From assembly GCA_039028795.1 (NCBI GenBank), contig JBCCHJ010000012.1, forward strand, positions 1 to 64,000: a DNA stretch of 64,000 nt, given 5' to 3'. The DNA comes from Thermohalobaculum sp039028795. Its GTDB lineage: Bacteria; Pseudomonadota; Alphaproteobacteria; Rhodobacterales; Rhodobacteraceae. This document shows positions 17,106 through 25,406 of this stretch, one piece after another (the stretch's first letter is position 1; the number at the start of each line of letters is the position of its first letter). The translations under genes and the position numbers were made by a program. The notes beneath the pieces were generated by a model. It was given only the letters and a program-made list of their open reading frames with translations, was not told the DNA's origin and did no database searches.

Positions 17106-17824
17106 CAGCTTGTGCCTCCGTCAACCGCAAGCAGTTGCCCTGTTATATAGCTCGCCCGGTCAGATACCAAGAATTCAACGGTCCCCGCGACCTCTTCCGG
17201 CGTTCCTGCCCGCCCCATGGGACATAGTTCCTTCAGATGGTCGAAACTGTCTAAGGCTTCGGTGTCTGGCGTGGCGATCAGGCCGGGGGCGACGACGTTG
17301 GCGGTGATCCCGCGTTTTGCGTATTCGCGGCTGATCGATTTGGCAAAGGCCAGCATTCCGCCCTTGGCGGCACCATAGTTCGACTGGCCCCGGTTGCCCG
17401 TGACAGCGGTCAGCGACGAAATCGCAACCACGCGGCCCCAGCGCGTGCGCATCATCGGCATGATCAGTGGGCGCAGCGCGGCATAAAGCCCGGTGAGGTT
17501 CACGTCGATGACCCGCTGCCAGTCTTCCAGGCTCATCCCTGCAAAGGGCACGTCCCGGTGCAAACCGGAATTGTGGACCAGCACCTGGATCGGGTTCGCC
17601 GTGGCCATGGCGGTGAGGATTTCATCCGCCTTAGGCACATCGGTGAGATCAAGCGCAAGAGCCTCGGCGCTGCCATTTTGCGCGAGTATGTCCGCGACTG
17701 TGGCCTGTGCGGCATCCAGATTGGTATTGGCGTGGACAATGACATGCAGGCCCGCGTTCGCCAGTTCCTTGCAGATCGCAGCCCCGATCGGGCTGGACCC
17801 GCCGGTGACCAGGGCACGCTTCAT
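17105..17824 (-). CDS. 3-oxoacyl-ACP reductase (FabG/ApeQ-like)
   Basis: 239 aa, classical SDR. The cofactor motif is TGGSSPIG (7-14), followed by LVHNSG in place of NNAG. The catalytic Ser is in AISSLT and the YxxxK is YGAAK; the tail is SYITGQLLAVDGG. It should reduce the beta-keto group in each elongation cycle. The stop and start overlap neighbours by one to four bases, so it belongs to the same operon. Confidence 0.9.
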   Translation of the reverse strand: MKRALVTGGSSPIGAAICKELANAGLHVIVHANTNLDAAQATVADILAQNGSAEALALDLTDVPKADEILTAMATANPIQVLVHNSGLHRDVPFAGMSLEDWQRVIDVNLTGLYAALRPLIMPMMRTRWGRVVAISSLTAVTGNRGQSNYGAAKGGMLAFAKSISREYAKRGITANVVAPGLIATPDTEALDSFDHLKELCPMGRAGTPEEVAGTVEFLVSDRASYITGQLLAVDGGTS

Positions 17825-18237
17825 TCCGGTCGTTCCTGCATCGAGAGCAACAGTTCGCCTTCCGCCAGGGGTTCACCACGTGTGGACACTTGGAATGTAT
17901 AGCGTGCGGATTGGTCCATGCCAGCAACACGTTGCGCCTGGACCTGCAGCGGCGCTTCAGGCGCCTCTTGTGTATGCAGCACCACATTGCTGACCGCCAG
18001 AACCAGTCCGGCATGCGCCCCGCCCACGCCGTGGATCGAAGCATGAGCCGCCGCCGCCTGCGCGCCCAGTTCAACCAGGGCCGAGGTGTAAAGCATGCCA
18101 TCCAGCCGAAGCGGAAAGTCCGGGTTCATATGGTCTGTAGGTTCCGCGTGGATGCTACCTTCGTCCATTTTGGTGATGGTCTTTATCAACTGCATCGGCC
18201 CTTTGTGGGGCATGCGCGCACGGGCCTCTTCAAGCAT
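17821..18237 (-). CDS. hotdog-fold 3-hydroxyacyl-ACP dehydratase (ApeP/FabA-like)
   Basis: 138 aa. The MPHKGPMQLI segment resembles the MPHRxPM entry of FabA/ApeP proteins, and ALVELGAQAAAAHASI is the long hotdog helix with an acidic residue in the active-site position. It should remove water from the beta-hydroxy intermediate to build the conjugated polyene. ATGA-type overlaps join it to both neighbours. A second hotdog enzyme lies at 23880-24185; in the E. coli system two such proteins work as a heterodimer. Confidence 0.82.
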   Translation of the reverse strand: MLEEARARMPHKGPMQLIKTITKMDEGSIHAEPTDHMNPDFPLRLDGMLYTSALVELGAQAAAAHASIHGVGGAHAGLVLAVSNVVLHTQEAPEAPLQVQAQRVAGMDQSARYTFQVSTRGEPLAEGELLLSMQERPE

Positions 18238-19021
18238 CGGCGACCTGGATGGTGAGGGCTGTGCTTGGCGAGAGATGCAGCGTGAGCGGTGTTGGATCCT
18301 TGCGATAGAGGCGGGTCAGCAGCGGCAGCGCATACCGGGCCGGATTGTTCGAGGACATCAACCAGCCGGCCACCGGAGCGTCTGGGTCCGTTAGCGCCTC
18401 GTTGACCGGGCCGCAGGTAATGTCCAGCGCCGCAATGGTTTGATCCGATGACGCGGGTGACAGCGCCAATGCGGCCGCCATCGGAACGTCGAACGGGCGC
18501 TTTTCATGCAAGGGGGACGGCATCGGTGCATCAAAGGCCACGAACCCCGTGGGGACTTGTTCCAAGACGATCTGCATCATGGCTTTCAACAATCCCGCCG
18601 CCACGGTCATGTCATAGCCTGCGATCGAGGTTCCAGGGCCTTCTGCTTTCACCGCGATTGAGAACTGTCCTTGGGCGGCATTGTGCACGGCGTTTTGAAA
18701 TTTCACGGGTTGGATCATGATGTCCTCACGGCAGAGCGCGGCCAGGATATCGTTCAGCGTATCGCCCTCGCCGATCGAACTGGCGAAGACCCAAGCTGCC
18801 TCCGGGGGTAGGGCGGGGGTGATCTGCTCCGCCGCCTGCACTGCCAGTCGTATTGCGGCGGAGAGGCGTCTTGCGGCCCGGGGCGGCAGGGATTGCGGCT
18901 GGGGTTTCCAGCCTTCGGGTTGCTCGATCTGAGTGCCGTCGAGATGGGCGTGGAGGGTTTCGATAGTGTCGATCCCAGGCGCGGTGAAGCCCGCTGCGTT
19001 GACATAGAGTTTCTGGCTCAC
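18230..19021 (-). CDS. beta-ketoacyl synthase-like chain length factor (ApeC-like)
   Basis: 263 aa, thiolase fold related to ketosynthases but short. The region that would hold the catalytic Cys reads GPGTSIAGYDM, so the nucleophile is absent; the C-terminal His motifs are also missing. That is expected of a chain-length-factor partner. It should dimerise with the active ketosynthase encoded next to it (19110-20297). Conserved features include NAVHNAAQGQFSIA and the FVAFDAPMPSPL segment seen in ape-cluster homologues. Confidence 0.8.
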   Translation of the reverse strand: MSQKLYVNAAGFTAPGIDTIETLHAHLDGTQIEQPEGWKPQPQSLPPRAARRLSAAIRLAVQAAEQITPALPPEAAWVFASSIGEGDTLNDILAALCREDIMIQPVKFQNAVHNAAQGQFSIAVKAEGPGTSIAGYDMTVAAGLLKAMMQIVLEQVPTGFVAFDAPMPSPLHEKRPFDVPMAAALALSPASSDQTIAALDITCGPVNEALTDPDAPVAGWLMSSNNPARYALPLLTRLYRKDPTPLTLHLSPSTALTIQVADA

Positions 19022-19044
19022 GCCGATTAGTCCTTCGGACCAAT

Positions 19045-19090
19045 GCGAGAGCTCTGCTCTCGCGCTCTCGGAGTATTTTTGGCAAGGTGA
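19045..19090. repeat. hairpin plus CGGAGTATTTTT intergenic element, copy 2
   Basis: GCGAGAG-CTCTG-CTCTCGC (19045-19063) is a perfect inverted repeat followed by GCTCTCGGAGTATTTTTGGC and AAGGTGAA. It matches copy 1 at 1147-1192 in layout and tail but has compensating stem changes. It lies in the 88-bp gap between the ketosynthase and chain-length-factor genes, oriented opposite to their transcription. Confidence 0.6.
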
Positions 19091-19109
19091 AACGGATGCA
19101 TTGACTGAC

Positions 19110-20297
19110 TCACCGGGCGCTTAGGATCAAAGCGCAGTTCGAGCCGCCAAATCCGAACGCGTTGCAAAGAACATGCTTCATTTCTGCAGGCTGGCTGCTT
19201 TGTTGGATTGTCACGTCGATCTGGCCATCTATGTCGCTAAGGCCTGCCGTGCCGGGGCGAAGGCCGGCCTCGATCGCATCCAGGGCCATGACGGTTTCAA
19301 TGGCCCCTGCGGCCCCGAGCGTGTGGCCGATCAAACCTTTTAGGGATGCGGCCGGGGTTTCTTTCGGGATCACAGCGCCAAGGGCCGCCGTTTCCGCCAG
19401 ATCATTGATCGGGGTCGCCGTGCCGTGCAGTTTGGTGAAGGAGATGTCGGCAGGCGTTAGATTCGCTCGGGTCAGGGCAGAGGTCAGGGCCGCAACGGCC
19501 CCTGCACCGTCCGGCGGCGGCGTCGACATGTTGATGGCATCGGAACTTTCCCCGTAGCCGGACATGTAGGGTCCCCCGGCGCCTTTCTCCAGCAACATCA
19601 AGGCTGCACCTTCACCGATCGACAGGCCGTCGCGGGCGGCGTCCATCGGGCGGCAGGGATTGCGGGACACCAGTTCAAGCGACTCGAAGCCATAAAGCGA
19701 CGTCATACAAAGGCTGTCGACCCCGCCCGCGATCACCGCATCGCAGATTCCAAGCTGGATCAGCTGCGCTGCGTCGACCATGGCCTTTGCCGAAGAAGAG
19801 CAGGCGGTCGATATCGTGAAAGCCGGGCCTTCCAGGCCCAAATGTTCGGCAAGGAACGCAGTTACCGCGTGGTGGTCATTGTGGTGGCGGATGGAATAGC
19901 TGTCTTCCAAGGGGCCGTCCGCCGGGCGGCGGCGATAGCACGTTTCCAGAAACTCGACGCCAGAGGTTGAGGTGCCCAGCACCAGGCCGATGCGCGCAGG
20001 TCCATGGGCCGACATGACCCGAGCGATGTGATCATCGAAGCCATCGGCGGCCAACGCCATGGCCATCAGGCGCGTGGCGCGATTGTCAAAGGCGGCCTGT
20101 GCCGCGGGGAAGGCCGTGGCTTCGACGCCTTCGACCCGGCCAATGAAGCAGTTGAGGTTCACTGGGTCGAAGTCGCATGGGCGCAAACCAGTGGTGAGCG
20201 TTTCCATCGCCCGGATATGTGCATCTTTCCCCGACCCGACGGCAGAAACGGCAGCCCGGGCAGAGATGGTGATGTCGCTGAGGGCAAAGCTGCTCAT
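19110..20297 (-). CDS. beta-ketoacyl-ACP synthase
   Basis: 395 aa from the ATG at 20297, which overlaps the upstream MMPL stop by four bases. The longer frame upstream is not coding. Active-site residues are all present: C166 in STACSSSA, H291 in KLHGTATPIND and H325 in GLIGHTLGAAGA. The C-terminal NAFGFGGSN glycine loop is intact. It should be the condensing subunit of the type II polyketide system, paired with the Cys-less protein at 18230. The 88-bp gap after it, which carries the hairpin element, is the widest inside the operon. Confidence 0.9.
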   Translation of the reverse strand: MSSFALSDITISARAAVSAVGSGKDAHIRAMETLTTGLRPCDFDPVNLNCFIGRVEGVEATAFPAAQAAFDNRATRLMAMALAADGFDDHIARVMSAHGPARIGLVLGTSTSGVEFLETCYRRRPADGPLEDSYSIRHHNDHHAVTAFLAEHLGLEGPAFTISTACSSSAKAMVDAAQLIQLGICDAVIAGGVDSLCMTSLYGFESLELVSRNPCRPMDAARDGLSIGEGAALMLLEKGAGGPYMSGYGESSDAINMSTPPPDGAGAVAALTSALTRANLTPADISFTKLHGTATPINDLAETAALGAVIPKETPAASLKGLIGHTLGAAGAIETVMALDAIEAGLRPGTAGLSDIDGQIDVTIQQSSQPAEMKHVLCNAFGFGGSNCALILSAR

Positions 20298-22489
20298 CCA
20301 CGCCCCCGTCGCGGCATACGCAGAAGATGGGCCACAAGCATGGCCAGCACACCCACCGAGACCGTCATTCCGATATTCTGCAGCACCGTCACACCTGAAA
20401 ATGCCATCGTGACAAAGGCAATCAAAGTCGTGACGGCGCAACGGGTTACCGAGCTGGCCGCGACTTGGAAGGCCTGTTCGTCATCATCATTGCGCAGAAA
20501 GAGGCCGTAGTCGATGCCGATTCCTGTCACAAGGACAAGCGCGACGATTTGGAAGATGCCCAGCGTTCCGGTCACAAGGCTGATGATCAAAGCGGTCAGG
20601 GCCGTGGCAGCCGCCGTGGCGATGGCGATCTGCAGCGCATCGCGGCGGAACAGGGCGAGGAAGATCAGGGCCAGCACGGCCCCGATGCCCAGACTTTGCA
20701 GGACGGTGGTCGTCAGCTTCCTGAGTTGCTCGAAGATGCGGATCTGTTGGTTAACGAAACGAATGTTGGGGTTATTCATGCCGATAACCGCTTGGGCCAA
20801 GGTACCGGGGTCCTGGACGTTCCAGAGATGCACGGTGCCGGTGAGGACGTCGTTTTCCCGCCAAATCAGCGTACCAAGGCCGGAACCTTCCAAAAGATCG
20901 ATGGGAATTGGCTTTGGCGCTGCGGCGGTGGTATAGGCTGCGGTGTAGGCCTCTGAGACCTCAGCTGCGAATGTTGTGGCCAGGCCTGCTTGGGCCAGGG
21001 CATCTGGCAGGTTCTTGGTCACATTGTTGGGAGTGGGCGGCGCGACATCGCTGAATGGGATCAGATCCACCAGCATCTGCCAGCGGCCCAAGACTTGATC
21101 CACCTGTGCCGCGTCCAGAACCGGTTGGAGTTGTTTCTGAGCCCTTAGAAGCTCGGTCAAGTTTTTGCCGGTCACCTCGATCCTCAGGCGGCCTGACGGG
21201 AGGTCCTGCAACTGGCCCATGCGGGTGATATCTGCTTTCACGCTGCCCGGGATCTTGACCATGCTGCTGGGTTTTCCACTGGGCGACAGCCACAAAGCCA
21301 CCCCCGCGATCAGCGCAACTCCGGCCAGCGTAGAGACAGGGTGAGGCATTAGGATACTGCTGGGATGCCATCCAGCCGGGCGTAGCCGTCCGGCCGCAAA
21401 ACCAGAGCCGAGCCATAAGCAGGTGGCAGCGGCCCCAACCAACCCCGTGGCAACGAAAACGCCGATCTGTGTGAGAGCTTCGATCCCGGCGACCGTGATC
21501 GCCAGGAACGCGATGGCCGTGGTGATTGCACCAAGTAAGATCCAGCGCCGGGCCTTGCGGATCTGCGGTTCGGTGCTGTGACTGATCAGGTGGATTGGAT
21601 AGTCGATGGCCAGGCCCATCAGTGCGCCGCCGAAGCCCAGTGCCAGGACATGAACAGCGCCGAACAGAGCTTGAACCATCAAGGCCGCTGCCCCAACGCC
21701 GATGGCGATTGGCAACAGAACCCGCAGCAGCCCAGAGGCCGAGCGGGTCAGCCATATCAACCATCCCAACAACAGGATCGTCGCGACCCCGGCAGAGATC
21801 GTCGCGCGGTGGCCGATCCGGGTGCTGATCTGGGCGCTGGTGGGGCGGGGTCCTACGATGAGGGCGATGTGCCCAGTCGCCGCCACGGCGGCTTGAATAT
21901 CCGCGTTCAATGTTGATTGCCGGGCCACTTCGAAAGGTTCGGCAGCAAGCGTGATGAAGATCAGTGACGCGCTGTCATCCCGGGACTGCAGGATGCCGTT
22001 GTGCAGGGTAAGATCCGGGGCGCCGTGGGACAGGTTTTTAATGATGCGCCGGAAGCTGCCCGTCGGGTCCAAGAGATATCGCGGTGCCAACGGGGCTTCG
22101 GCGAAGTTGTCGAAGCTGTCCGCCGCGCGGCGCAGGGTTTCCGCCATGGCGTCGGATGTCACGGCCTCGGCCGGCGGTGGAGCAAGCGTGAGACGGTTCT
22201 CCCACACCCAATCCATCAGAGCGTTTGTATAGATCGGGTCGTTGACTCGGCTGACCATGGGGTCGGTTCTGAGTTGATCCACCAGCGATAAGGCTGCGTT
22301 TGTCCTGGCGTTTCGGTCGGGACCGATGACCGCGACGGTCATGGCCCGGCCTGATGGCGTATCCAATCCAGCACCGATCTGCCCGTCTGGGCCGAGAACC
22401 TTAGTCGCGTCGCTGTCCAGGTTGACCAGCAGGATGGCGGCAAGACCCAACAGCAAGGCCAGTAGAATTGCGGCGCCAAGCCGGTTCAT
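20294..22489 (-). CDS. MMPL/RND-family exporter (ApeM-like)
   Basis: 731 aa. It has the MMPL plan: one N-terminal helix (residues about 5-25), a periplasmic domain, a bundle of five helices, a second periplasmic domain and a final bundle of five helices. The permease signature LGFGGALMGLAIDYPIHLIS lies in the first bundle and VTGIGIDYGLFL in the second. The GIDYG aspartate suits proton coupling. In pigment clusters this exporter is thought to move the aryl polyene lipid across the inner membrane, with a LolA-like partner encoded next to it. Confidence 0.87.
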   Translation of the reverse strand: MNRLGAAILLALLLGLAAILLVNLDSDATKVLGPDGQIGAGLDTPSGRAMTVAVIGPDRNARTNAALSLVDQLRTDPMVSRVNDPIYTNALMDWVWENRLTLAPPPAEAVTSDAMAETLRRAADSFDNFAEAPLAPRYLLDPTGSFRRIIKNLSHGAPDLTLHNGILQSRDDSASLIFITLAAEPFEVARQSTLNADIQAAVAATGHIALIVGPRPTSAQISTRIGHRATISAGVATILLLGWLIWLTRSASGLLRVLLPIAIGVGAAALMVQALFGAVHVLALGFGGALMGLAIDYPIHLISHSTEPQIRKARRWILLGAITTAIAFLAITVAGIEALTQIGVFVATGLVGAAATCLWLGSGFAAGRLRPAGWHPSSILMPHPVSTLAGVALIAGVALWLSPSGKPSSMVKIPGSVKADITRMGQLQDLPSGRLRIEVTGKNLTELLRAQKQLQPVLDAAQVDQVLGRWQMLVDLIPFSDVAPPTPNNVTKNLPDALAQAGLATTFAAEVSEAYTAAYTTAAAPKPIPIDLLEGSGLGTLIWRENDVLTGTVHLWNVQDPGTLAQAVIGMNNPNIRFVNQQIRIFEQLRKLTTTVLQSLGIGAVLALIFLALFRRDALQIAIATAAATALTALIISLVTGTLGIFQIVALVLVTGIGIDYGLFLRNDDDEQAFQVAASSVTRCAVTTLIAFVTMAFSGVTVLQNIGMTVSVGVLAMLVAHLLRMPRRGRG

Positions 22490-23055
22490 GGCGCCTGAAA
22501 GATCAGCACGCGGCGGGTTTGATCGGGTTGGCGGAATTCAATCTGTTGCAGGTCAGATCCGCACCCCAGAAGTGCGATTTGCTGGCCATCGAATTTTTGC
22601 ACGAAACGCCAGGACTTGCCGTCGCCAATCTGTTCAAATTCAGCTTGAGGCGGTAGTTCCCCTTTCGTCAGAAGGGACCTCAGGGTTTCAATCCACGGCC
22701 GCATTTGATCTGGAATTGGCAGAAGGTTCGACGCGCCATCCCGGATGACGGTTACAAAGTCCTGACCGATCCGGCTTTCTTCTACTTTCGGCCAGCTCTG
22801 ACGGCGGATGAGATCGCCGTTTGAAGCCAGCTCCATTTCTCCGCGGCTTGTTCGTGGGGCCAGCAGCGCGGGGTGATAAAGCTCTTCAGTATAGCGCACC
22901 GGCCCTTCGTGGGTTTGCACCCCTGCAAGGGTGCCATTCGCAAAGTCCGGCGGATCAATCAGGCAGGTTGCCGGACCCGTCTTCGCCCCAGATGTCGAAG
23001 AAATTGAACCAATTGTAAGGATGGCGGCGGCACATGTCGCCCAATTGGTCCGCAT
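22486..23055 (-). CDS. LolA-like periplasmic carrier (ApeL-like)
   Basis: 189 aa if started at the ATG at 23055, which provides a signal peptide (RTNWATCAAAILTIGSISST core). This start lies about 100 bases inside the preceding acyltransferase gene. An upstream ATG at 23073 is also possible. The mature part resembles LolA proteins of ape clusters, with YTEELYHPALLAPRTSRGEM and a LLPIPDQMRPWIETLRSLL segment. It should pass the product from the MMPL exporter toward the outer membrane. The stop overlaps the MMPL start. Confidence 0.72.
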   Translation of the reverse strand: MRTNWATCAAAILTIGSISSTSGAKTGPATCLIDPPDFANGTLAGVQTHEGPVRYTEELYHPALLAPRTSRGEMELASNGDLIRRQSWPKVEESRIGQDFVTVIRDGASNLLPIPDQMRPWIETLRSLLTKGELPPQAEFEQIGDGKSWRFVQKFDGQQIALLGCGSDLQQIEFRQPDQTRRVLIFQAP

Positions 23056-23887
23056 AAGTCTGTGCCAGCGCATTAACCGTGTCTTCCCTTTTGCCTCTGG
23101 GGACGTCTGAACCATCATATATCTGCGTAAACTGAATTTCATAGGTCCGGTGGGCGGTCCTGACGGCGAACAATTGGATCAACGGCACTTCTGCCATCAG
23201 GGCGCAAAGATACGGCGCACGGGGGATGATGATGTCGTCACCCAGGAAGTTCGCCCGGACCTGCGCGCGGGGGCTGCGGTCCAGCACCCGGTCGCCCAGA
23301 AAGGCGACAAAATGGCCTTGGTCCAGCGTTTCGCGCACGGCCAGCATGGCATTCGGACCATCGGCGACGGGAATTACCTGCGCGGCGATTTCAGGATTGA
23401 TGGCTTCCAGCGCTTGAGTCACGGCCTCGGCGTTCTCCTGGTACATAAGGTATTTCACCGAGAGGCCGGGCAGTGTGCGGTCAAAGGCACGAAGCGCTTC
23501 GAAGCTGCCGAAATGCGCGCCCAGCAAGATGGCGCTGCGATTTGCCATGACCAGATCCTCGATCTGGTTGTGGTCTTTAGGGACGACGGCAAACCGGTCC
23601 ACGCCATCATTCAGCAACTGCGCACGTTCGTAGATGACATGCGCGAAGGTCAGGATCTGACGGAAACGTCGCCGAAAGCCTCCGCCGCCCAATACTTTCG
23701 TCAGATACCTGTCCGAGCCCTGCTTCGACACGGTACTGGACGTCACGGTGTAGTAGAGTGCAAATAGCCAGATCACCGGATCCGCGAACCAATCCGGCGA
23801 CCGCTGCGCAGCCCAGACCATTGCACGGAGTAAGGGCAGGCCGCCGCGTTCGCGTTCCTGGCGCCATGCGGGCAGGGCTTCAGTCAT
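22955..23887 (-). CDS. LpxL/ApeD-like lysophospholipid acyltransferase family protein
   Basis: 310 aa, LPLAT superfamily. The region ILLGAHFGSFEALR holds the active-site pattern H(X)4E used by LpxL-type enzymes, and FVAFLGDRVLD is the second motif. A C-terminal NWFNFFDIW matches family members in aryl polyene loci. It should transfer the finished polyene acyl chain to a lipid or sugar-lipid acceptor. The start overlaps the small dehydratase gene by eight bases, and its 3' end contains the probable start of the LolA-like gene. Confidence 0.83.
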   Translation of the reverse strand: MTEALPAWRQERERGGLPLLRAMVWAAQRSPDWFADPVIWLFALYYTVTSSTVSKQGSDRYLTKVLGGGGFRRRFRQILTFAHVIYERAQLLNDGVDRFAVVPKDHNQIEDLVMANRSAILLGAHFGSFEALRAFDRTLPGLSVKYLMYQENAEAVTQALEAINPEIAAQVIPVADGPNAMLAVRETLDQGHFVAFLGDRVLDRSPRAQVRANFLGDDIIIPRAPYLCALMAEVPLIQLFAVRTAHRTYEIQFTQIYDGSDVPRGKREDTVNALAQTYADQLGDMCRRHPYNWFNFFDIWGEDGSGNLPD

Positions 23888-24185
23888 CGAGCGGTGTGAT
23901 CTTTATTGCGGCGCGGGCCAGGGGGCCGCCGGCGTCTGAAAAATCCGCGCGCCAGTTTTCACCAGCCGGTGTCAGCTCAATTTCAAAGGGCTGGTCCGGG
24001 CTGAGCGGCCGGACAAACTTCATGCGAATGACGTGAGTAATGCGCTGGCCCTGAGTCGCCAGATCTGCAGACAACTGAGCCAGCAAAACAGCGCCCGGAA
24101 CAATGGGGTTGCCGGGGAAGTGCCCTTCAAAAAAACGACGGTCCCGGGAGTAGCCGGGACCGTGGTCAACAACATGTGGATCCAT
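23880..24185 (-). CDS. hotdog-fold dehydratase (ApeI/FabZ-like)
   Basis: 101 aa. The FEGHFPGNPIVPGAVLLAQL segment is the FabZ/ApeI signature. His in GHFPG is present, while the FabZ catalytic Glu position in the long helix is replaced, as in ApeI proteins that work with an ApeP partner. The only workable start is the ATG at 24185, although its ribosome site (AAGGGG) is rather far upstream. An intrinsic-terminator-like structure lies within the first 20 codons (see 24129-24161). Confidence 0.8.
   Translation of the reverse strand: MDPHVVDHGPGYSRDRRFFEGHFPGNPIVPGAVLLAQLSADLATQGQRITHVIRMKFVRPLSPDQPFEIELTPAGENWRADFSDAGGPLARAAIKITPLDD
24129..24161 (-). terminator. terminator/attenuator-like hairpin inside a coding sequence
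   Basis: Read on the minus strand, GGTCCCGG and CCGGGACC form a perfect 8-bp stem with a 6-base loop (24161-24140). After four bases comes a run of seven T (24135-24129). This is a textbook intrinsic terminator in the direction of the operon, yet it lies in codons about 9-19 of the ApeI-like gene. It could attenuate the downstream polyketide genes when translation is poor. Confidence 0.5.
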
Positions 24186-24203
24186 GTGGTGTCCAAAGCC
24201 CCT

Positions 24204-24617
24204 TTAGCTGGCCTTGGCGCGCGTGACTTCCTGTTGGATGTCGTTTTGCAGATTCTGAATCCACTTATTGTAGTTCGGGTGGATGCTTTTCGTATCGGCA
24301 TTGTAATTGAGGTTCTGTGACGATTTGTAATTGATCGAGAAAGCCTCGGTATCGAAGGTTACATCCACGGTTGCGAAATGCTTGTTCCGCACATTCACTT
24401 TGCCCAGCAGATGGCCCGGCGACAGTTCTTCGAATTGCCAATTCCGCCGTGTACCTGCACGGATGATCGCGTTCTTGTACTGCGAGAGCGAAAGCGATTG
24501 TGTCGAGGTCGCAGGCTGCGCGAAAGTCACGTTATTCGCATTGTAAATCGCGCCCATACGGCACCCGGCGACGGCGATTAGCGAGACGAGTAGAAGTCCA
24601 CGTAAAATCGTAATCAT
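24204..24617 (-). CDS. small lipoprotein of the polyene cluster
   Basis: 137 aa from the ATG at 24617, with AAGGGG six bases upstream. Residues 1-19 form a lipoprotein signal ending in the lipobox VAGC. The mature part has no known domain: a YNANNVTFAQ strand, then KYKN/NWQFEEL-type helix and strand segments and a Lys/Asn-rich end. Comparable small lipoproteins sit in aryl polyene loci. It is the start of the subset of genes read through the hairpin at 24129-24161. Confidence 0.68.
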   Translation of the reverse strand: MITILRGLLLVSLIAVAGCRMGAIYNANNVTFAQPATSTQSLSLSQYKNAIIRAGTRRNWQFEELSPGHLLGKVNVRNKHFATVDVTFDTEAFSINYKSSQNLNYNADTKSIHPNYNKWIQNLQNDIQQEVTRAKAS

Positions 24618-24653
24618 GTTTGTCCCCTTCACGGTAATTTTGTTCGACGGAAC

Positions 24654-25406
24654 TTATCGCACCAGCCCAAGTGCAATCAATAGGCCGCGCAGCTTGAAAT
24701 TGCGACGTACAATGAAGCGTGTGATGGATTTGGTGATCAGCCAAGTGTCTGCCCGCGGGCGATAGTGGCTGTGCCGATGCGGGGTTTCGAGATAGCGCGC
24801 TTTGATCGGGACCCTGATAAAGTCGATGCCCCTATCTGCAGCGTAGAGCAGGACCAAGTTCTCGAACGTGAACTTTTCCTTGTCCTGGTCGTCCATCGGA
24901 AACTCGTTAACGACCGCCGGATAAACCCGCATTCCGCATTGTCCATCGCGCAGGCGCTGATCCGTCGCCCAGGTCAGGAAGAAGTCGCCAAAGGCCACGC
25001 CCTTTTGGCGATACATGGGCATATTCGCCCGGTCCGCAGTGCGGTCCCCTATGATCATCGCATCGGGGTTTGCCCGAAAAGCTTCCTGAAACACGGGAAT
25101 GTCGGCAGGTGCGTGCTGCCCGTCTGCATCCAGCGATATTACGGCATCCGCGCCATTGGCGACCGCATGGGCGATGCCTTGCGATAACCGGTGGCCCTTG
25201 CCGGCGTTTTCGGAATGGCGGACCAGGTCAACCGGCAGGCCCGAGACGGCGTCGGCGGTGCCGTCCTCGGAGCCATCATCGATAACAATGACGCGGTCGA
25301 CATGCGCCAAAGCGCCTTCGGCGACTGCCCGGATTGTAGGCGCCTCGTTAAACGCTGGGATCAAAACGGCAAATATAAGATCCTTGGCTGAGCCCGATGG
25401 GCTCAC
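24654..25406 (-). CDS. family 2 glycosyltransferase
   Basis: 250 aa from the GTG at 25406, whose GTGA overlaps the methyltransferase stop; GAGG lies seven bases upstream. GT-A motifs are FAVLIPAFNE near the N-terminus, IDDGSEDGTA (first Asp pair) and SLDADGQHAP (DXD). This resembles dolichyl-phosphate mannosyl/glucosyl synthases without membrane helices, apart from a hydrophobic C-terminus. In flexirubin and ape clusters such enzymes are common, so it may glycosylate the product or its lipid carrier. Confidence 0.83.
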   Translation of the reverse strand: MSPSGSAKDLIFAVLIPAFNEAPTIRAVAEGALAHVDRVIVIDDGSEDGTADAVSGLPVDLVRHSENAGKGHRLSQGIAHAVANGADAVISLDADGQHAPADIPVFQEAFRANPDAMIIGDRTADRANMPMYRQKGVAFGDFFLTWATDQRLRDGQCGMRVYPAVVNEFPMDDQDKEKFTFENLVLLYAADRGIDFIRVPIKARYLETPHRHSHYRPRADTWLITKSITRFIVRRNFKLRGLLIALGLVR

